A DNA stretch of 64,000 bases from Eubacterium saphenum ATCC 49989 (GCA_000161975.1 GG688422.1:865824-929823), one strand, 5' to 3'; shown: positions 1 through 7,774, counted from the first letter of the stretch. Notes: generated by a model from the letters alone, not told the origin. Numbers and translations: made by a program.

Positions 1-26
1 TCGTTCCATATTTTTATAGACCTTAC

Positions 27-67
27 CTATGGTATTACACTCTCAAAGTAATGATATTTTACCATAG
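27..67. repeat. Inverted repeat upstream of the DAHP synthase gene
   Basis: CTATGGTA at 27-34 is the exact reverse complement of TACCATAG at 60-67, and the inner bases TTAC (35-38) and GTAA (48-51) can also pair. The element sits about 100 bases before the DAHP synthase start. No T-run follows it, so it is a poor terminator candidate; an operator or leader hairpin is possible. What lies to the left of the window is unknown. Confidence 0.45.
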
Positions 68-169
68 CCGGCATAATACGGTATCAATTTAAGTATGTAA
101 GTGTAGTACAATATATGACGAGGTAGTAATAGTATGAAGCTTTAATTAGATTAATAAGCAGGGTTTTGA

Positions 170-970
170 ATGGGAAAATTTTTGTACGAAAAAAGAGATA
201 AATATACACAGGTAACTATTGGGACTGCATGTTTTGGAGACGGTGAATTTTCCGTGATTGCAGGTCCTTGTGCGGTCGAGAGTGAAGAGATGCTCTCAGG
301 CTTGGCTTTAAGCCTAAAATCCATAGGTGCGGATGTCCTAAGGGGCGGAGCTTTTAAGCCCAGAACTTCACCGTACTCATTTCAAGGGCTGGAGCTTGAG
401 GGACTATGCATACTTGAGAAGGCATCTAAGGCTGCCGGCATTCCGATTGTCACGGAAGTTATGGATGTTTTGACACTTAAGCATTTTAAAAATGTAGATG
501 CGATTCAAATAGGATCTCGAAATATGCAAAACTATCCACTGCTCAAGGCGGTAGGGAAGTACAATAAACCCGTTATATTAAAGAGAGGAAGTTCTGCAAC
601 CATAGAAGAATTTTTAAAAAGTGCGGAATATATTTTGGCAGAGGGAAACCCGAATGTAATTTTGTGTGAACGAGGAATACGAACTTTTTCCGATATAACC
701 AGATACACCTTGGATCTCACCGCCGTGCCGCTATTAAAGTCCATGACGCATTTGCCGGTGATCGTAGATCCGAGCCATGGGACGGGGATAGCAAGCTTGG
801 TGCCTGCCATGTCAAAGGCGGCAGTAGCAGCCGGCGCAGACGGGCTTATGATCGAGGTTCACAATACCCCTAATACGGCGCTCAGTGACGGCGAGCAATC
901 CATAACGCCTGCCCGGTTTGAAGTTATGATGCATGAAATAAAAAATATTCGCGCAGCTTTGATAAAATAG
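170..970 (+). CDS. aroF: 3-deoxy-7-phosphoheptulonate synthase (DAHP synthase)
   Basis: Condenses phosphoenolpyruvate with erythrose 4-phosphate, the first step of the shikimate pathway to aromatic amino acids, in the cytosol. The 266-residue protein is the compact type I-beta (KDO8P-synthase-like) form with a full TIM barrel: AGPCAVES near residues 31-38, LRGGAFKPRTSPYSF near 57-71, IQIGSRNMQN near 112, LKRGS near 137 and IVDPSHGTG near 197. It has no fused ACT or chorismate mutase domain, although a short N-terminal segment (about 28 residues) precedes the barrel. The ATG has only a weak upstream purine run. It is alone here; no other shikimate genes follow. A copy of its last codons lies at 1791-1830. 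Confidence 0.93.
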   Translation: MGKFLYEKRDKYTQVTIGTACFGDGEFSVIAGPCAVESEEMLSGLALSLKSIGADVLRGGAFKPRTSPYSFQGLELEGLCILEKASKAAGIPIVTEVMDVLTLKHFKNVDAIQIGSRNMQNYPLLKAVGKYNKPVILKRGSSATIEEFLKSAEYILAEGNPNVILCERGIRTFSDITRYTLDLTAVPLLKSMTHLPVIVDPSHGTGIASLVPAMSKAAVAAGADGLMIEVHNTPNTALSDGEQSITPARFEVMMHEIKNIRAALIK

Positions 971-1006
971 TTTTAAGGAGCATTGTATTACATTATAGTT
1001 TAAAAA

Positions 1007-1150
1007 GGCAATCGAGCCTTCGATACCGGTGAGGAATTTGATATACTACTAACAACTGTAGCATGTGAGTTAATAGTATGTGTAGTTTCGTCTTTAATAT
1101 TATCATATGCACATTATAGGGCGAGGATAAAAAGAGCAGAACAAAAGTAA
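1007..1150 (+). pseudogene. Truncated copy of the small two-TM protein family
   Basis: An open frame without a start codon encodes about 47 residues whose end, LILSYAHYRARIKRAEQ, is almost identical to the end of the intact protein at 1962-2210. The first membrane segment is missing and a stop lies just upstream in frame. It begins about 35 bases after the aroF stop, so the 5' half was probably lost by deletion or recombination. The function of the family is unknown. Confidence 0.7.
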
Positions 1151-1176
1151 CAGGATAAAAAATCAGAGAAGTAAGA

Positions 1177-1417
1177 TCTACGGATGCTCTTCCGGAAGGA
1201 GTTGTGAAATATGATACTCCAAATGTTGCAGTTACAGAAAGAATATTGATTAGTAGGCAAGAAGTGGGAGAAACTTATAGAAAAATATACAACGGCGATA
1301 GCTCGCGTAACTAAAAGAAAAAAGCGTATAAAAGTTTATGACATAGAGTATTGGCGAAACGGGGGCAAAAACAGTGGTTATGTTACAAGGGATCAGGAGC
1401 TTGAAAATGTCAGATAA
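1177..1417 (+). pseudogene. Frame-disrupted gene fragment, family unknown
   Basis: Two overlapping open stretches have protein-like composition. One frame runs 1177-1314 (includes PEGVVKYDTPNVAVTERI). The frame one base over is open from about 1247 to the stop at 1415-1417 and ends with KVYDIEYWRNGGKNSGYVT and a few more residues. Neither has a start codon with a ribosome binding site. A single frameshift between about 1250 and 1312 would join them into one about 80-residue piece. I do not recognise the family. The 3' end overlaps the start of the next small gene by 11 bases. Confidence 0.4.
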
Positions 1418-1664
1418 CAAAAAAAGAAGATTCGGCTTAGCGGATTTGAGGTTTGCAGTTGATTGGCAAGCAGTGCTTATTTGTGTTTCTTTAATAGTTT
1501 TTAATTTTGTGTGGCGCTATCGCTCAATTGCGCCTTTTGATATCAAGAATTTTGTATTTGAAAGTGTTATTGGTACACTGCTAATACTAGCTTTTTTTAC
1601 TTTGATATCATATGCGCATTATAGGGCTGAAATTAAAAAAGAACAGAATAAGAAATCAGAGTAA
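1407..1664 (+). CDS. Small two-TM membrane protein (family member 1)
   Basis: Unknown function. I choose the ATG at 1407 because AGGAG lies at 1395-1399, seven bases before it; an upstream start at 1374 has no such site. The 85-residue product has a basic N-terminus (MSDNKKRRFG), hydrophobic segments around residues 19-35 and 49-67, then a charged tail with SYAHYRAEIKKEQ. The same tail motif SYAHYRA(E/R)IK occurs in the product at 1962-2210 and in the remnant at 1007-1150, so these are diverged paralogues. A strong terminator follows at 1692. Positive charges at both ends suggest both termini are cytoplasmic. Confidence 0.6.
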   Translation: MSDNKKRRFGLADLRFAVDWQAVLICVSLIVFNFVWRYRSIAPFDIKNFVFESVIGTLLILAFFTLISYAHYRAEIKKEQNKKSE

Positions 1665-1691
1665 GATTTACAATGTTTGTAGCGTAAAAAT

Positions 1692-1729
1692 CTCCTTCGT
1701 GTTATATCAAAACCGAAGGAGGTTTTTAT
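1692..1729 (+). terminator. Rho-independent terminator after small membrane gene 1
   Basis: CTCCTTCG (1692-1699) pairs with CGAAGGAG (1714-1721) around a 14-base loop, followed by GTTTTTATT. A typical intrinsic terminator, 27 bases after the stop codon. Confidence 0.85.
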
Positions 1730-1790
1730 TATTTCTAATTAATGGAAGAGTCAGTGATAGCTTTAGATAATAATCTACATTAGTTAATCA

Positions 1791-1875
1791 GTTTGAGGAT
1801 GCGATGCATGAAATAAAAAAGATTCGCAGCTATACATTATAAGATCAAAATAAAAAGAGTAGAAAAAGATAGTTT
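1791..1875 (+). pseudogene. Fused remnants: aroF 3' end joined to a small-membrane-protein tail
   Basis: 1791-1830 copies the end of aroF (915-957), including an identical 18-base core, GATGCATGAAATAAAAAA, at 928-945 and 1803-1820. It runs directly into 1831-1870, which encodes HYKIKIKRVEK, a decayed version of the HYRARIKRAEQ tail. The rest of 1730-1790 and 1876-1948 holds nothing I can identify. This looks like debris of a tandem duplication covering the aroF end and the downstream small gene. Confidence 0.55.
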
Positions 1876-1961
1876 TCAAGAAATTAGTGGTAGAATAGAA
1901 ATAGATAGCATACCTATGGTAGAGTCATAATAGTGATAGAGTGATTTTAAGGAGGTTGGAA

Positions 1962-2210
1962 ATGTTAGATAAAAAAATGATAGCCAAGGAAGACATTAAA
2001 TTTGGCTTTATTGTAGCGGCATTTTTATCTTTTTTTGAGATAATTATTCTAGCGGTTATTAATTCCTATGCAGATGAAGCTTTTGATTCACTATCAACAA
2101 TTGCGGGATATGAATTAATAGCATATGCAGTTTTATCCTTGATATTATCATATGCACATTACAGGGCGAGGATAAAAAGAGCAGAACAAAGGAAACTTGG
2201 GAAAAATTAA
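1962..2210 (+). CDS. Small two-TM membrane protein (family member 2)
   Basis: Unknown function. The ATG at 1962 has an excellent AAGGAGG at 1949-1955, six bases upstream, so it is preferred over a GTG at 1941. The 82-residue product has hydrophobic segments around residues 12-32 and 46-62 separated by an acidic loop (ADEAFDS), then a basic tail, SYAHYRARIKRAEQRK. It is the best-preserved member of the local family (other copies at 1007-1150, 1407-1664 and the tail at 1831-1870). The promoter of the RNA at 2245 begins right after its stop codon. Confidence 0.65.
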   Translation: MLDKKMIAKEDIKFGFIVAAFLSFFEIIILAVINSYADEAFDSLSTIAGYELIAYAVLSLILSYAHYRARIKRAEQRKLGKN

Positions 2211-2238
2211 TTGTAATTTTCAATTGCTATGCTATAAT
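2211..2238 (+). promoter_or_regulatory. Promoter of the 6S-like RNA
   Basis: TTGTAA at 2211-2216 and TATAAT at 2233-2238 with a 16-base spacer. A TGC directly before the TATAAT makes it an extended -10. The predicted start is near G2245. Confidence 0.7.
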
Positions 2239-2244
2239 GATTTT

Positions 2245-2487
2245 GACAAAGCAATTTGTCATACATAGGGCGCTACGTGATTGATGCTTATTCAATAAAA
2301 AGGTGTACAGTCATCCTGAAGTGTTTGTCGGATAATGTAATTCAACCTACGCATGTTCACAGGGAATTCGTGTTTTTTGCATTATGGCAAGCCCGTCCTA
2401 CGGGAAGTCAAACCGCAAAAGTAGATATCCCACCTATTTAAAGATAGGGCGTGAATTATATTCCGACGGCAGTTTCGGGATTTTTTT
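2245..2487 (+). ncRNA. ssrS: Structured RNA, probably 6S RNA
   Basis: A strong promoter and an intrinsic terminator bracket about 240 bases with no convincing reading frame. The RNA would start with a small hairpin (GACAAA, GCAA loop, TTTGTC, 2245-2260). ATAGG and CTAC near 2265-2277 can pair with GTAG and CCTAT near 2420-2438, closing a rod of about 175 nt. ATAATG near 2333 can pair with CATTAT near 2380. On the 3' side of the open middle, a CCCGTCCTACGGG hairpin is followed by AAGTCAAACCGC, resembling the 3' central-bubble segment of E. coli 6S RNA as I remember it. 6S RNA binds housekeeping RNA polymerase as a promoter mimic. Alternative: a leader controlling the downstream panF-like gene. 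Confidence 0.55.
2461..2487 (+). terminator. Terminator of the 6S-like RNA
   Basis: TTCCGA (2461-2466) pairs with TCGGGA (2475-2480), including one G-T pair, over an 8-base loop and followed by seven T residues. The next base starts the ATG of the panF-like frame, so the terminator abuts or overlaps that gene's start region. Confidence 0.75.
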
Positions 2488-3888
2488 ATGTCCTTATTTT
2501 ATTATTTTTTCGTATGCAAAGGAGTAGGTAATGGAGAAGTTGACCGCGGTATTGTCCTTGCTATGACATTGGTAGCAACATTTACAAGTGCAAGCAGCTT
2601 CATAGGAGGCCCCGGAATAGCTTATACCAAGGGGCTTGTATGGGTATATCTATCCATGATTCAGGTGCCGACAGCGTTTATAATTCTTGCGATACTTGGG
2701 AAAAAATTTGGAATGATATCAAGAAAAATAGGTGCTGTTACAGTTACCGATTATCTTAAAGAGAGATATCAGTCAAAGACGGTTGCCATCTTGGCATCCA
2801 TATGCCTTGTAATCTTTTTTATTGCGCAGATGATGTCGCAGTTTATAGGTGGAGCGGTGCTTTTTCAAGAAATTACGGGGTTATCTTATATCTATGGTTT
2901 GGCGCTTTTTGGGATCGTAGTCATTTTATACACGGCATTCGGGGGATTCAGAGCTGTCGTTATAACTGATACCATTCAAGGAATAATCATGGTACTTGGC
3001 GGTTTTATCATGATTTTTACGATTATTCATGTAGCAGGTGGAACGGATATGTTGCTTGCAAAGCTAAATACCGCAAATCCGCACTGGTCCGATATTGCAG
3101 GAGACGGTGCTACCCCTAAAGCATTTGTAATGTCGTTTTGGGTGCTTGTGGGTATTGGAGTCTTGGGGCTACCTCAGACTGCCGTAAGAGCTATGGGCTT
3201 TAAAGATACAAAGGCGTTACATAAAGCAATGATTTACGGTTCGCTTGTAGTAGGATTTTTGATGCTTGTGATGCACATTTCCGGGGTGTTTGCACCTGCC
3301 GTGATTACTTTACCTAAGGGAGTTACACCGGATCATGTGATACCAAGGTTAGTATTGCAGCATATGCATCCTGTTGTAGCGGGGTTATTCATAGCGGCGC
3401 CACTTGCAGCTGTAATGTCTACCGTTTCCTCATTGTTACTTTTGGCATCTGCCGGTATAGTGAAGGACATCTATCACAATTATGTGATGGATGCGACCGT
3501 AAAGGATACATCGAGCGGGGAGAAAAAGATAAGTAAGCTGTCTATTTTCACAACTTTGGTAGTTGGCATAATAGTATTCGTATTTACGGTTTATCCGCCC
3601 GACTTGATAGTTTGGATAAATTTATTTGCCATGGGTGGTCTTGAGTGTGCATTCTTTTGCCCTATTATTTTCGGATTGTATTGGAAGAAGGCAAATGCTA
3701 CAGGCGCTGTGATTTCGATGTTTTGCGGAGTAGTAGGGTTTTTGCTTTTGAATCAGTTTAAGGTATCGATGTTCGGGACTACAGCCATAGTACCGGGCAT
3801 ATTGATATCTGTGCTCACATTTGTAGTAGGGAGTTTAGTAGGAAAGAAAACTTCAGATGATACATTGAAGCTTTTCTTCGACAAATAA
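2488..3888 (+). CDS. panF: PanF-type sodium/pantothenate symporter, N-terminally truncated
   Basis: Member of the sodium:solute symporter family; PanF homologues import pantothenate with sodium. Recognisable segments include LAMTLVATFTSASSFIGGPG near residues 24-43, TAFGGFRAVV, GLPQTAVRAMGFKD and the late WINLFAMGGLE. In E. coli PanF the LAMTL segment lies about residue 48 after a first membrane helix; here it is at residue 24, after a short unrelated-looking lead. TM1 therefore appears missing. The ATG at 2488 sits in the T-run of a terminator without a ribosome binding site, and AAAGGAG at 2518-2524 serves only an out-of-frame ATG. The gene is probably 5'-truncated and perhaps inactive, although the remaining frame is intact. 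Confidence 0.75.
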   Translation: MSLFYYFFVCKGVGNGEVDRGIVLAMTLVATFTSASSFIGGPGIAYTKGLVWVYLSMIQVPTAFIILAILGKKFGMISRKIGAVTVTDYLKERYQSKTVAILASICLVIFFIAQMMSQFIGGAVLFQEITGLSYIYGLALFGIVVILYTAFGGFRAVVITDTIQGIIMVLGGFIMIFTIIHVAGGTDMLLAKLNTANPHWSDIAGDGATPKAFVMSFWVLVGIGVLGLPQTAVRAMGFKDTKALHKAMIYGSLVVGFLMLVMHISGVFAPAVITLPKGVTPDHVIPRLVLQHMHPVVAGLFIAAPLAAVMSTVSSLLLLASAGIVKDIYHNYVMDATVKDTSSGEKKISKLSIFTTLVVGIIVFVFTVYPPDLIVWINLFAMGGLECAFFCPIIFGLYWKKANATGAVISMFCGVVGFLLLNQFKVSMFGTTAIVPGILISVLTFVVGSLVGKKTSDDTLKLFFDK

Positions 3889-3914
3889 GATGTGAGTTAT
3901 TGAAAATCGATTTC

Positions 3915-3995
3915 ATATGTAAATGTTGAAGTAACGAGCTTGCCGCAACATCGATTACACTTGAATACGAAGCCTGTTTTATATGTAAATGTTGA
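3915..3995. repeat. Direct repeat pair, 15 bases
   Basis: ATATGTAAATGTTGA occurs at 3915-3929 and again at 3981-3995, 66 bases apart, in the short gap between the panF-like gene and the convergent bceB gene. No terminator hairpin is evident here. The meaning is unknown. Confidence 0.5.
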
Positions 3996-4006
3996 GGTTT
4001 ATTCAG

Positions 4007-5992
4007 TTATCTTACAATCTTATAGTATATATTTGATGTGAGTTTGAAAATGATAAAGTATATTACCGCAAAGCTTCCTACTATGATGGCTATGTCATTC
4101 AAGTAACTCATATACGAATTTAAACCGAAGAGTCCAAGCAGTTGATATACTATTTTTGAGGCAACCATTGAGTGCAGTATGGCAACGATAAGCGGAATAA
4201 AAAACATCCATACGATTTGTGATGAAGAAGACTTTTTAATTAAGGCATCGGGAAGGCCGACTTTTTTCATTATCTGGTAGTTCCGCCTATCCTCATAGCC
4301 TTCGGAAATCTGCTTATAATAGGTGATTAAAATGGTTCCTATTAAAAATACGCACCCTATTATTATGCCCAAAAATAGGAAACCGCCGTTAATATCGTAT
4401 ATCCAGGCTTTAACTTCCGGCTTGGTCTCCAATAAATATCCTTTGGCTGCTGATTTTTTCTTTAGATTATTGAGATACGATGTTGAACCATTTTTAACAT
4501 CCCATCCTCCCGTTAAGGAGATTTGAGAGTCGACGTACTCACTTTCTGTAGGCGTACCGGTAAATTGATAGTGCTTTGCCAAATCGCTGAGTTCCTTATG
4601 TCCTCGAACTACTATGGAGTAATTTTCAACTGTAATAAATTTGTTGATGTTATCTTTAACCTTGATTATCTTTTTTCTTTTGCCTCCCAGTTTTAATGAA
4701 TTAATATCCAGCAGTTTATCACGATTGGAAGTAATGAGTACTTGGTTCTTTTTTAAGCGATAGTTAGTTCCTTCCTGTTTATTATAGGAATCCAGGGTAG
4801 ATATCTGCATTAATATATTTTCTCCATCAGTATTATCGGCATAAGGTTTGATAGTTTCGGAATCTTTGATTACAGGAGCAGAAAATTCTTCCTTTATGGA
4901 AAAATTTTTGATTTTTTCATTTGAGGTTACGGAAGTTTTTGCAAACTGTGCCATTTTTTTCTTGGCTTTAACGATATCCTTTTGTGGAACGTCTACAGGA
5001 AAAGTCATAGAGCCACGTATTGTATAATCGTTTTTTATTGCCCTCGAAACAAGAGCAGGCATAGCGCTGTTAATAGCTAATGTAGCTGAAATCGTAATGA
5101 TTACGCCTGTGCAAAGTATTGCGATACTTGCAAGACCGAGTGCATTGCTTTTCATTCTGTACATCATTCCTGAAATGGACAGGAATTTTTTTTCTCTGTA
5201 ATAATATCTTTTATTTTTCTTCATCATTTTAAGAATTGCGATGGACAGGGCGGTGAAGAGTAAATACGTTCCTATAGCTACCAGTATTGCAGCAACGAAA
5301 AAATATAGAAGGCTTTCCGTGGTTCCCTTTACATTTAGCGCAAGTATATAACCTGCCCCCAATGATATAATTCCGAGTAACAGCGGAACAAACTTTAATT
5401 TTGGTTCTTTCTCTTTAGATTTGCTCTGTGACATGAGTTCAATGGCGGAAATTTTCTTTAAATTTCGTGAGCCGTCTATAAATAGGAGCAGGAAAATTAT
5501 GCCTATATATGCTATCGTAATTACGAGTGAATAAACCGAAAACGGATAATCCATTAGTCGCACATTCATATCGTGCATTGCTCTGTTTAGCATGATAAAA
5601 AGAAACTTTCCAAGTACATATCCCAATGCTGTGCTGAATACTGAAATGATCAGCATGTTGATCAGGTATTCTATAAAAATTATCCTTCTGATGTGCCTTT
5701 TTTCTAAACCCAGAGTGGTGTATAGCGCATATTCTTTGCTCCTTCTCTTAGATAGGAAATTCGCTGCATATATGATGAAGACGGCAGAAAAGAATCCTAT
5801 TACAATTACGCCCAAGTACAGCAGCGTCGGTAGTGACGCATGTCTTGTCTGTACATAATCATTTTGCGAAAGATTTAACATTATATTGAATAAACCTACA
5901 ATGATCCCTGTGGATATGATAAACGGGATGTATAAGATTTTATTTGCCTTCAAATTTCGAAAGGCGAAGGTTGTAGCTATTCTGGTATCCAT
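4007..5992 (-). CDS. bceB: BceB-type ABC transporter permease (FtsX family)
   Basis: Membrane subunit of a bacitracin/peptide-antibiotic detoxification transporter. The 661-residue length, ten predicted membrane segments, and a large extracytoplasmic domain of about 200 residues between TM7 and TM8 (roughly residues 310-530) are the hallmarks of BceB. That loop and the attached helices recognise target-bound peptides and signal to the partner kinase. The start is two bases past the bceA stop, with AAGGAG inside the bceA end, so the two are translationally coupled. Downstream it faces the panF-like gene. Which antibiotic it responds to cannot be read from the sequence. Confidence 0.9.
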   Translation of the reverse strand: MDTRIATTFAFRNLKANKILYIPFIISTGIIVGLFNIMLNLSQNDYVQTRHASLPTLLYLGVIVIGFFSAVFIIYAANFLSKRRSKEYALYTTLGLEKRHIRRIIFIEYLINMLIISVFSTALGYVLGKFLFIMLNRAMHDMNVRLMDYPFSVYSLVITIAYIGIIFLLLFIDGSRNLKKISAIELMSQSKSKEKEPKLKFVPLLLGIISLGAGYILALNVKGTTESLLYFFVAAILVAIGTYLLFTALSIAILKMMKKNKRYYYREKKFLSISGMMYRMKSNALGLASIAILCTGVIITISATLAINSAMPALVSRAIKNDYTIRGSMTFPVDVPQKDIVKAKKKMAQFAKTSVTSNEKIKNFSIKEEFSAPVIKDSETIKPYADNTDGENILMQISTLDSYNKQEGTNYRLKKNQVLITSNRDKLLDINSLKLGGKRKKIIKVKDNINKFITVENYSIVVRGHKELSDLAKHYQFTGTPTESEYVDSQISLTGGWDVKNGSTSYLNNLKKKSAAKGYLLETKPEVKAWIYDINGGFLFLGIIIGCVFLIGTILITYYKQISEGYEDRRNYQIMKKVGLPDALIKKSSSSQIVWMFFIPLIVAILHSMVASKIVYQLLGLFGLNSYMSYLNDIAIIVGSFAVIYFIIFKLTSNIYYKIVR

Positions 5993-5994
5993 GA

Positions 5995-6753
5995 TTACAG
6001 CTCCTTTCTATTTAGCATAGATTGGGCTGCACTGATTCTTTCCATGAATTCCTGATGACTCTCCGCACCTTTGAAGATTTCATGATAAACCATGCCGTCC
6101 TTTATGAAGAGCACTCTACCCGCATGCGATGCGCTTTTCAAAGAATGTGTAACCATTAGGATGGTTTGGCCGGCTTTGTTAATTTCAGAAAAGATTTTCA
6201 TTATATTTTCTGAAGCGCTTGAATCCAAAGAGCCTGTAGGCTCATCTGCCAGAATTAATCCGGGATTTGTTATTAAGGCTCTGGCAATGGCGATTCTTTG
6301 CTTTTGTCCTCCCGATATCTCATACGGATATTTATCCAATATATCTTCAATCCTTAAATTGCGTGAAATCGGCAAAATTCTTTTTGCCATTTCCCTATGT
6401 TCCATGCCGGAGAGCACCAGCGGAAGATAAATATTGTCTCTGTTTGTAAATGAATCAAGCAGGTTGAAATCCTGAAAAACAAAGCCAAGTTCATTTCTTC
6501 TAAAGCTTGCGACTTGGCTGTCGCTTAACTTACCGATTTCTTTCTCTGCGATTAAAATCTTACCGTCGGTTGCTTTATCAAGAGTCGCAACAACATTTAA
6601 GAGGGTCGTTTTTCCGCTTCCGGACTCTCCCATAATAGCTATAAATTCTCCCTTTTCTACAGAAAAATTTACATTTGTCAGTGCTTCTACGGAAATTCTT
6701 CCGCCTGTGCCACCATACACTTTTCTTACATTTTTTACATCTAATATTCTCAT
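5995..6753 (-). CDS. bceA: BceA-type ABC transporter ATPase
   Basis: Cytoplasmic ATPase that powers the BceB permease in removal of cell-wall-active peptides from their lipid targets. Of 252 residues, Walker A is GESGSGKTT at 42-50, the Q-loop is FVFQDFNLLD, the signature is ISGGQKQRIAIARAL near 146, Walker B is LILADEPTGSLD, and the switch histidine is in VTHS. The start has AAAGGAGG nearby. A 115-base gap with an inverted repeat separates it from the kinase gene, so it may have its own regulated promoter, as is usual for bceAB. Confidence 0.92.
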   Translation of the reverse strand: MRILDVKNVRKVYGGTGGRISVEALTNVNFSVEKGEFIAIMGESGSGKTTLLNVVATLDKATDGKILIAEKEIGKLSDSQVASFRRNELGFVFQDFNLLDSFTNRDNIYLPLVLSGMEHREMAKRILPISRNLRIEDILDKYPYEISGGQKQRIAIARALITNPGLILADEPTGSLDSSASENIMKIFSEINKAGQTILMVTHSLKSASHAGRVLFIKDGMVYHEIFKGAESHQEFMERISAAQSMLNRKEL

Positions 6754-6840
6754 ATCATTAGACCTCCTTTACCTGAGGATATGTTATCAGATTCCTCATT
6801 GCTCGTGCATTTATCTAATGTGACAATATTAAATAAAATC

Positions 6841-6865
6841 TTACAAAAATGAAAGAAACGTGTAA
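6841..6865. promoter_or_regulatory. Inverted repeat before bceAB, candidate response-regulator site
   Basis: TTACA at 6841-6845 and TGTAA at 6861-6865 form an inverted repeat in the gap between the kinase stop (6869) and the bceA start (6753). BceR-type regulators bind TNACA-N4-TGTAA-like sites; here the half sites match but the spacing is 15 bases, not 4. It is therefore only a candidate operator, or a pair of half sites. Confidence 0.35.
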
Positions 6866-6868
6866 TGT

Positions 6869-7774
6869 TCAGCCAAAATAAATAAAAAAGCTGCTTCCTT
6901 TTCCTACTTCGGACTCCGCATCTATGGTTATTGAGAGCTTATGTGCGATTCGCTTTGCCATATATAGGCCTATACCGCTAGATTTTTGATTTAGTCTTCC
7001 GTTAAATCCGGAATATCCTTTGTCAAAGATCTTAGGGAGGTCCTCGTTTCGTATACCGATTCCACTATCTGAAATTACCAATCTATTCTTTTTTTTGTCA
7101 AAACTGATTTCCACTTTGCCGTTTTTCGTGTATTTCACTGCATTTGAAATTATTTGTTCAAGTAGGGCGGAAAGCCATTTTGCATCAGTCACCACCTTAT
7201 CACCTATATTTTCATAAATAAGATAAATATGATTTCTGATAAAAAGCCTCGAGTATCTTTTGAGAATCGGCGATACTACTTTGTCAAGCTCGACGGCAGT
7301 GATATCCATATCTTTTTCATGATTAATGAGTTTAAGGTATCCCAGTGCCATATTCGTATAACGATCTATGTAAAGCATTTCCGTCTTTAGATGTTCTGCA
7401 GTGTCGGAATCTTCAAGTTCATCCAAGAGCAGTTTAGAGACGGTAATAGGTGTTTTTATCTGATGAATCCATGCGAGGAAGTATTCCTGCAAATCTTTTC
7501 GCTCGGAAAGATTTTTACTTCTGAGGGCGTAATTTTCGGCTTCAATTTTGGATAGCTTTTCTTTTAAAGTTGCATTTTTCCGATGTAGGATAAAATGAAC
7601 TATCATATATATGATCAACATGAAGATAATAAATTCCGCTGCCATTTTGAAGTATTCCATTTTTAAATTCGCAATATAGAAGGTGATTTTAAATATACCT
7701 ATGCAAAAAAATCCGCAGATGAAAACGGGAAGTATGCTTTTGATGTATCCGTATAGGCTACCTACTTTTTTCAT
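6869..7774 (-). CDS. bceS: BceS-type intramembrane-sensing histidine kinase
   Basis: Sensor kinase of the BceRS pair. Starting at the ATG at 7774 (one base after the regulator stop, AAAGGG upstream) gives 301 residues. Two hydrophobic helices near residues 14-36 and 46-60 have almost no loop between them, the intramembrane-sensing design. The phosphorylated histidine lies in FLAWIHQIKTPIT, followed by the ATPase domain with N-box QIISNAVKYT, DSGIGI and SSGIGLYMAK. Such kinases do not sense the peptide themselves; they take the signal from the BceAB transporter. An upstream ATG at 7795 would overlap the regulator and lacks a well-spaced ribosome binding site. Confidence 0.9.
   Translation of the reverse strand: MKKVGSLYGYIKSILPVFICGFFCIGIFKITFYIANLKMEYFKMAAEFIIFMLIIYMIVHFILHRKNATLKEKLSKIEAENYALRSKNLSERKDLQEYFLAWIHQIKTPITVSKLLLDELEDSDTAEHLKTEMLYIDRYTNMALGYLKLINHEKDMDITAVELDKVVSPILKRYSRLFIRNHIYLIYENIGDKVVTDAKWLSALLEQIISNAVKYTKNGKVEISFDKKKNRLVISDSGIGIRNEDLPKIFDKGYSGFNGRLNQKSSGIGLYMAKRIAHKLSITIDAESEVGKGSSFFIYFG

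Noticed and set aside
2256..2441. A 61-codon open frame on the plus strand
   Set aside because: It lies inside the promoter-terminator bracket of the 6S-like RNA, and the base-pairing explains the sequence better than translation does.
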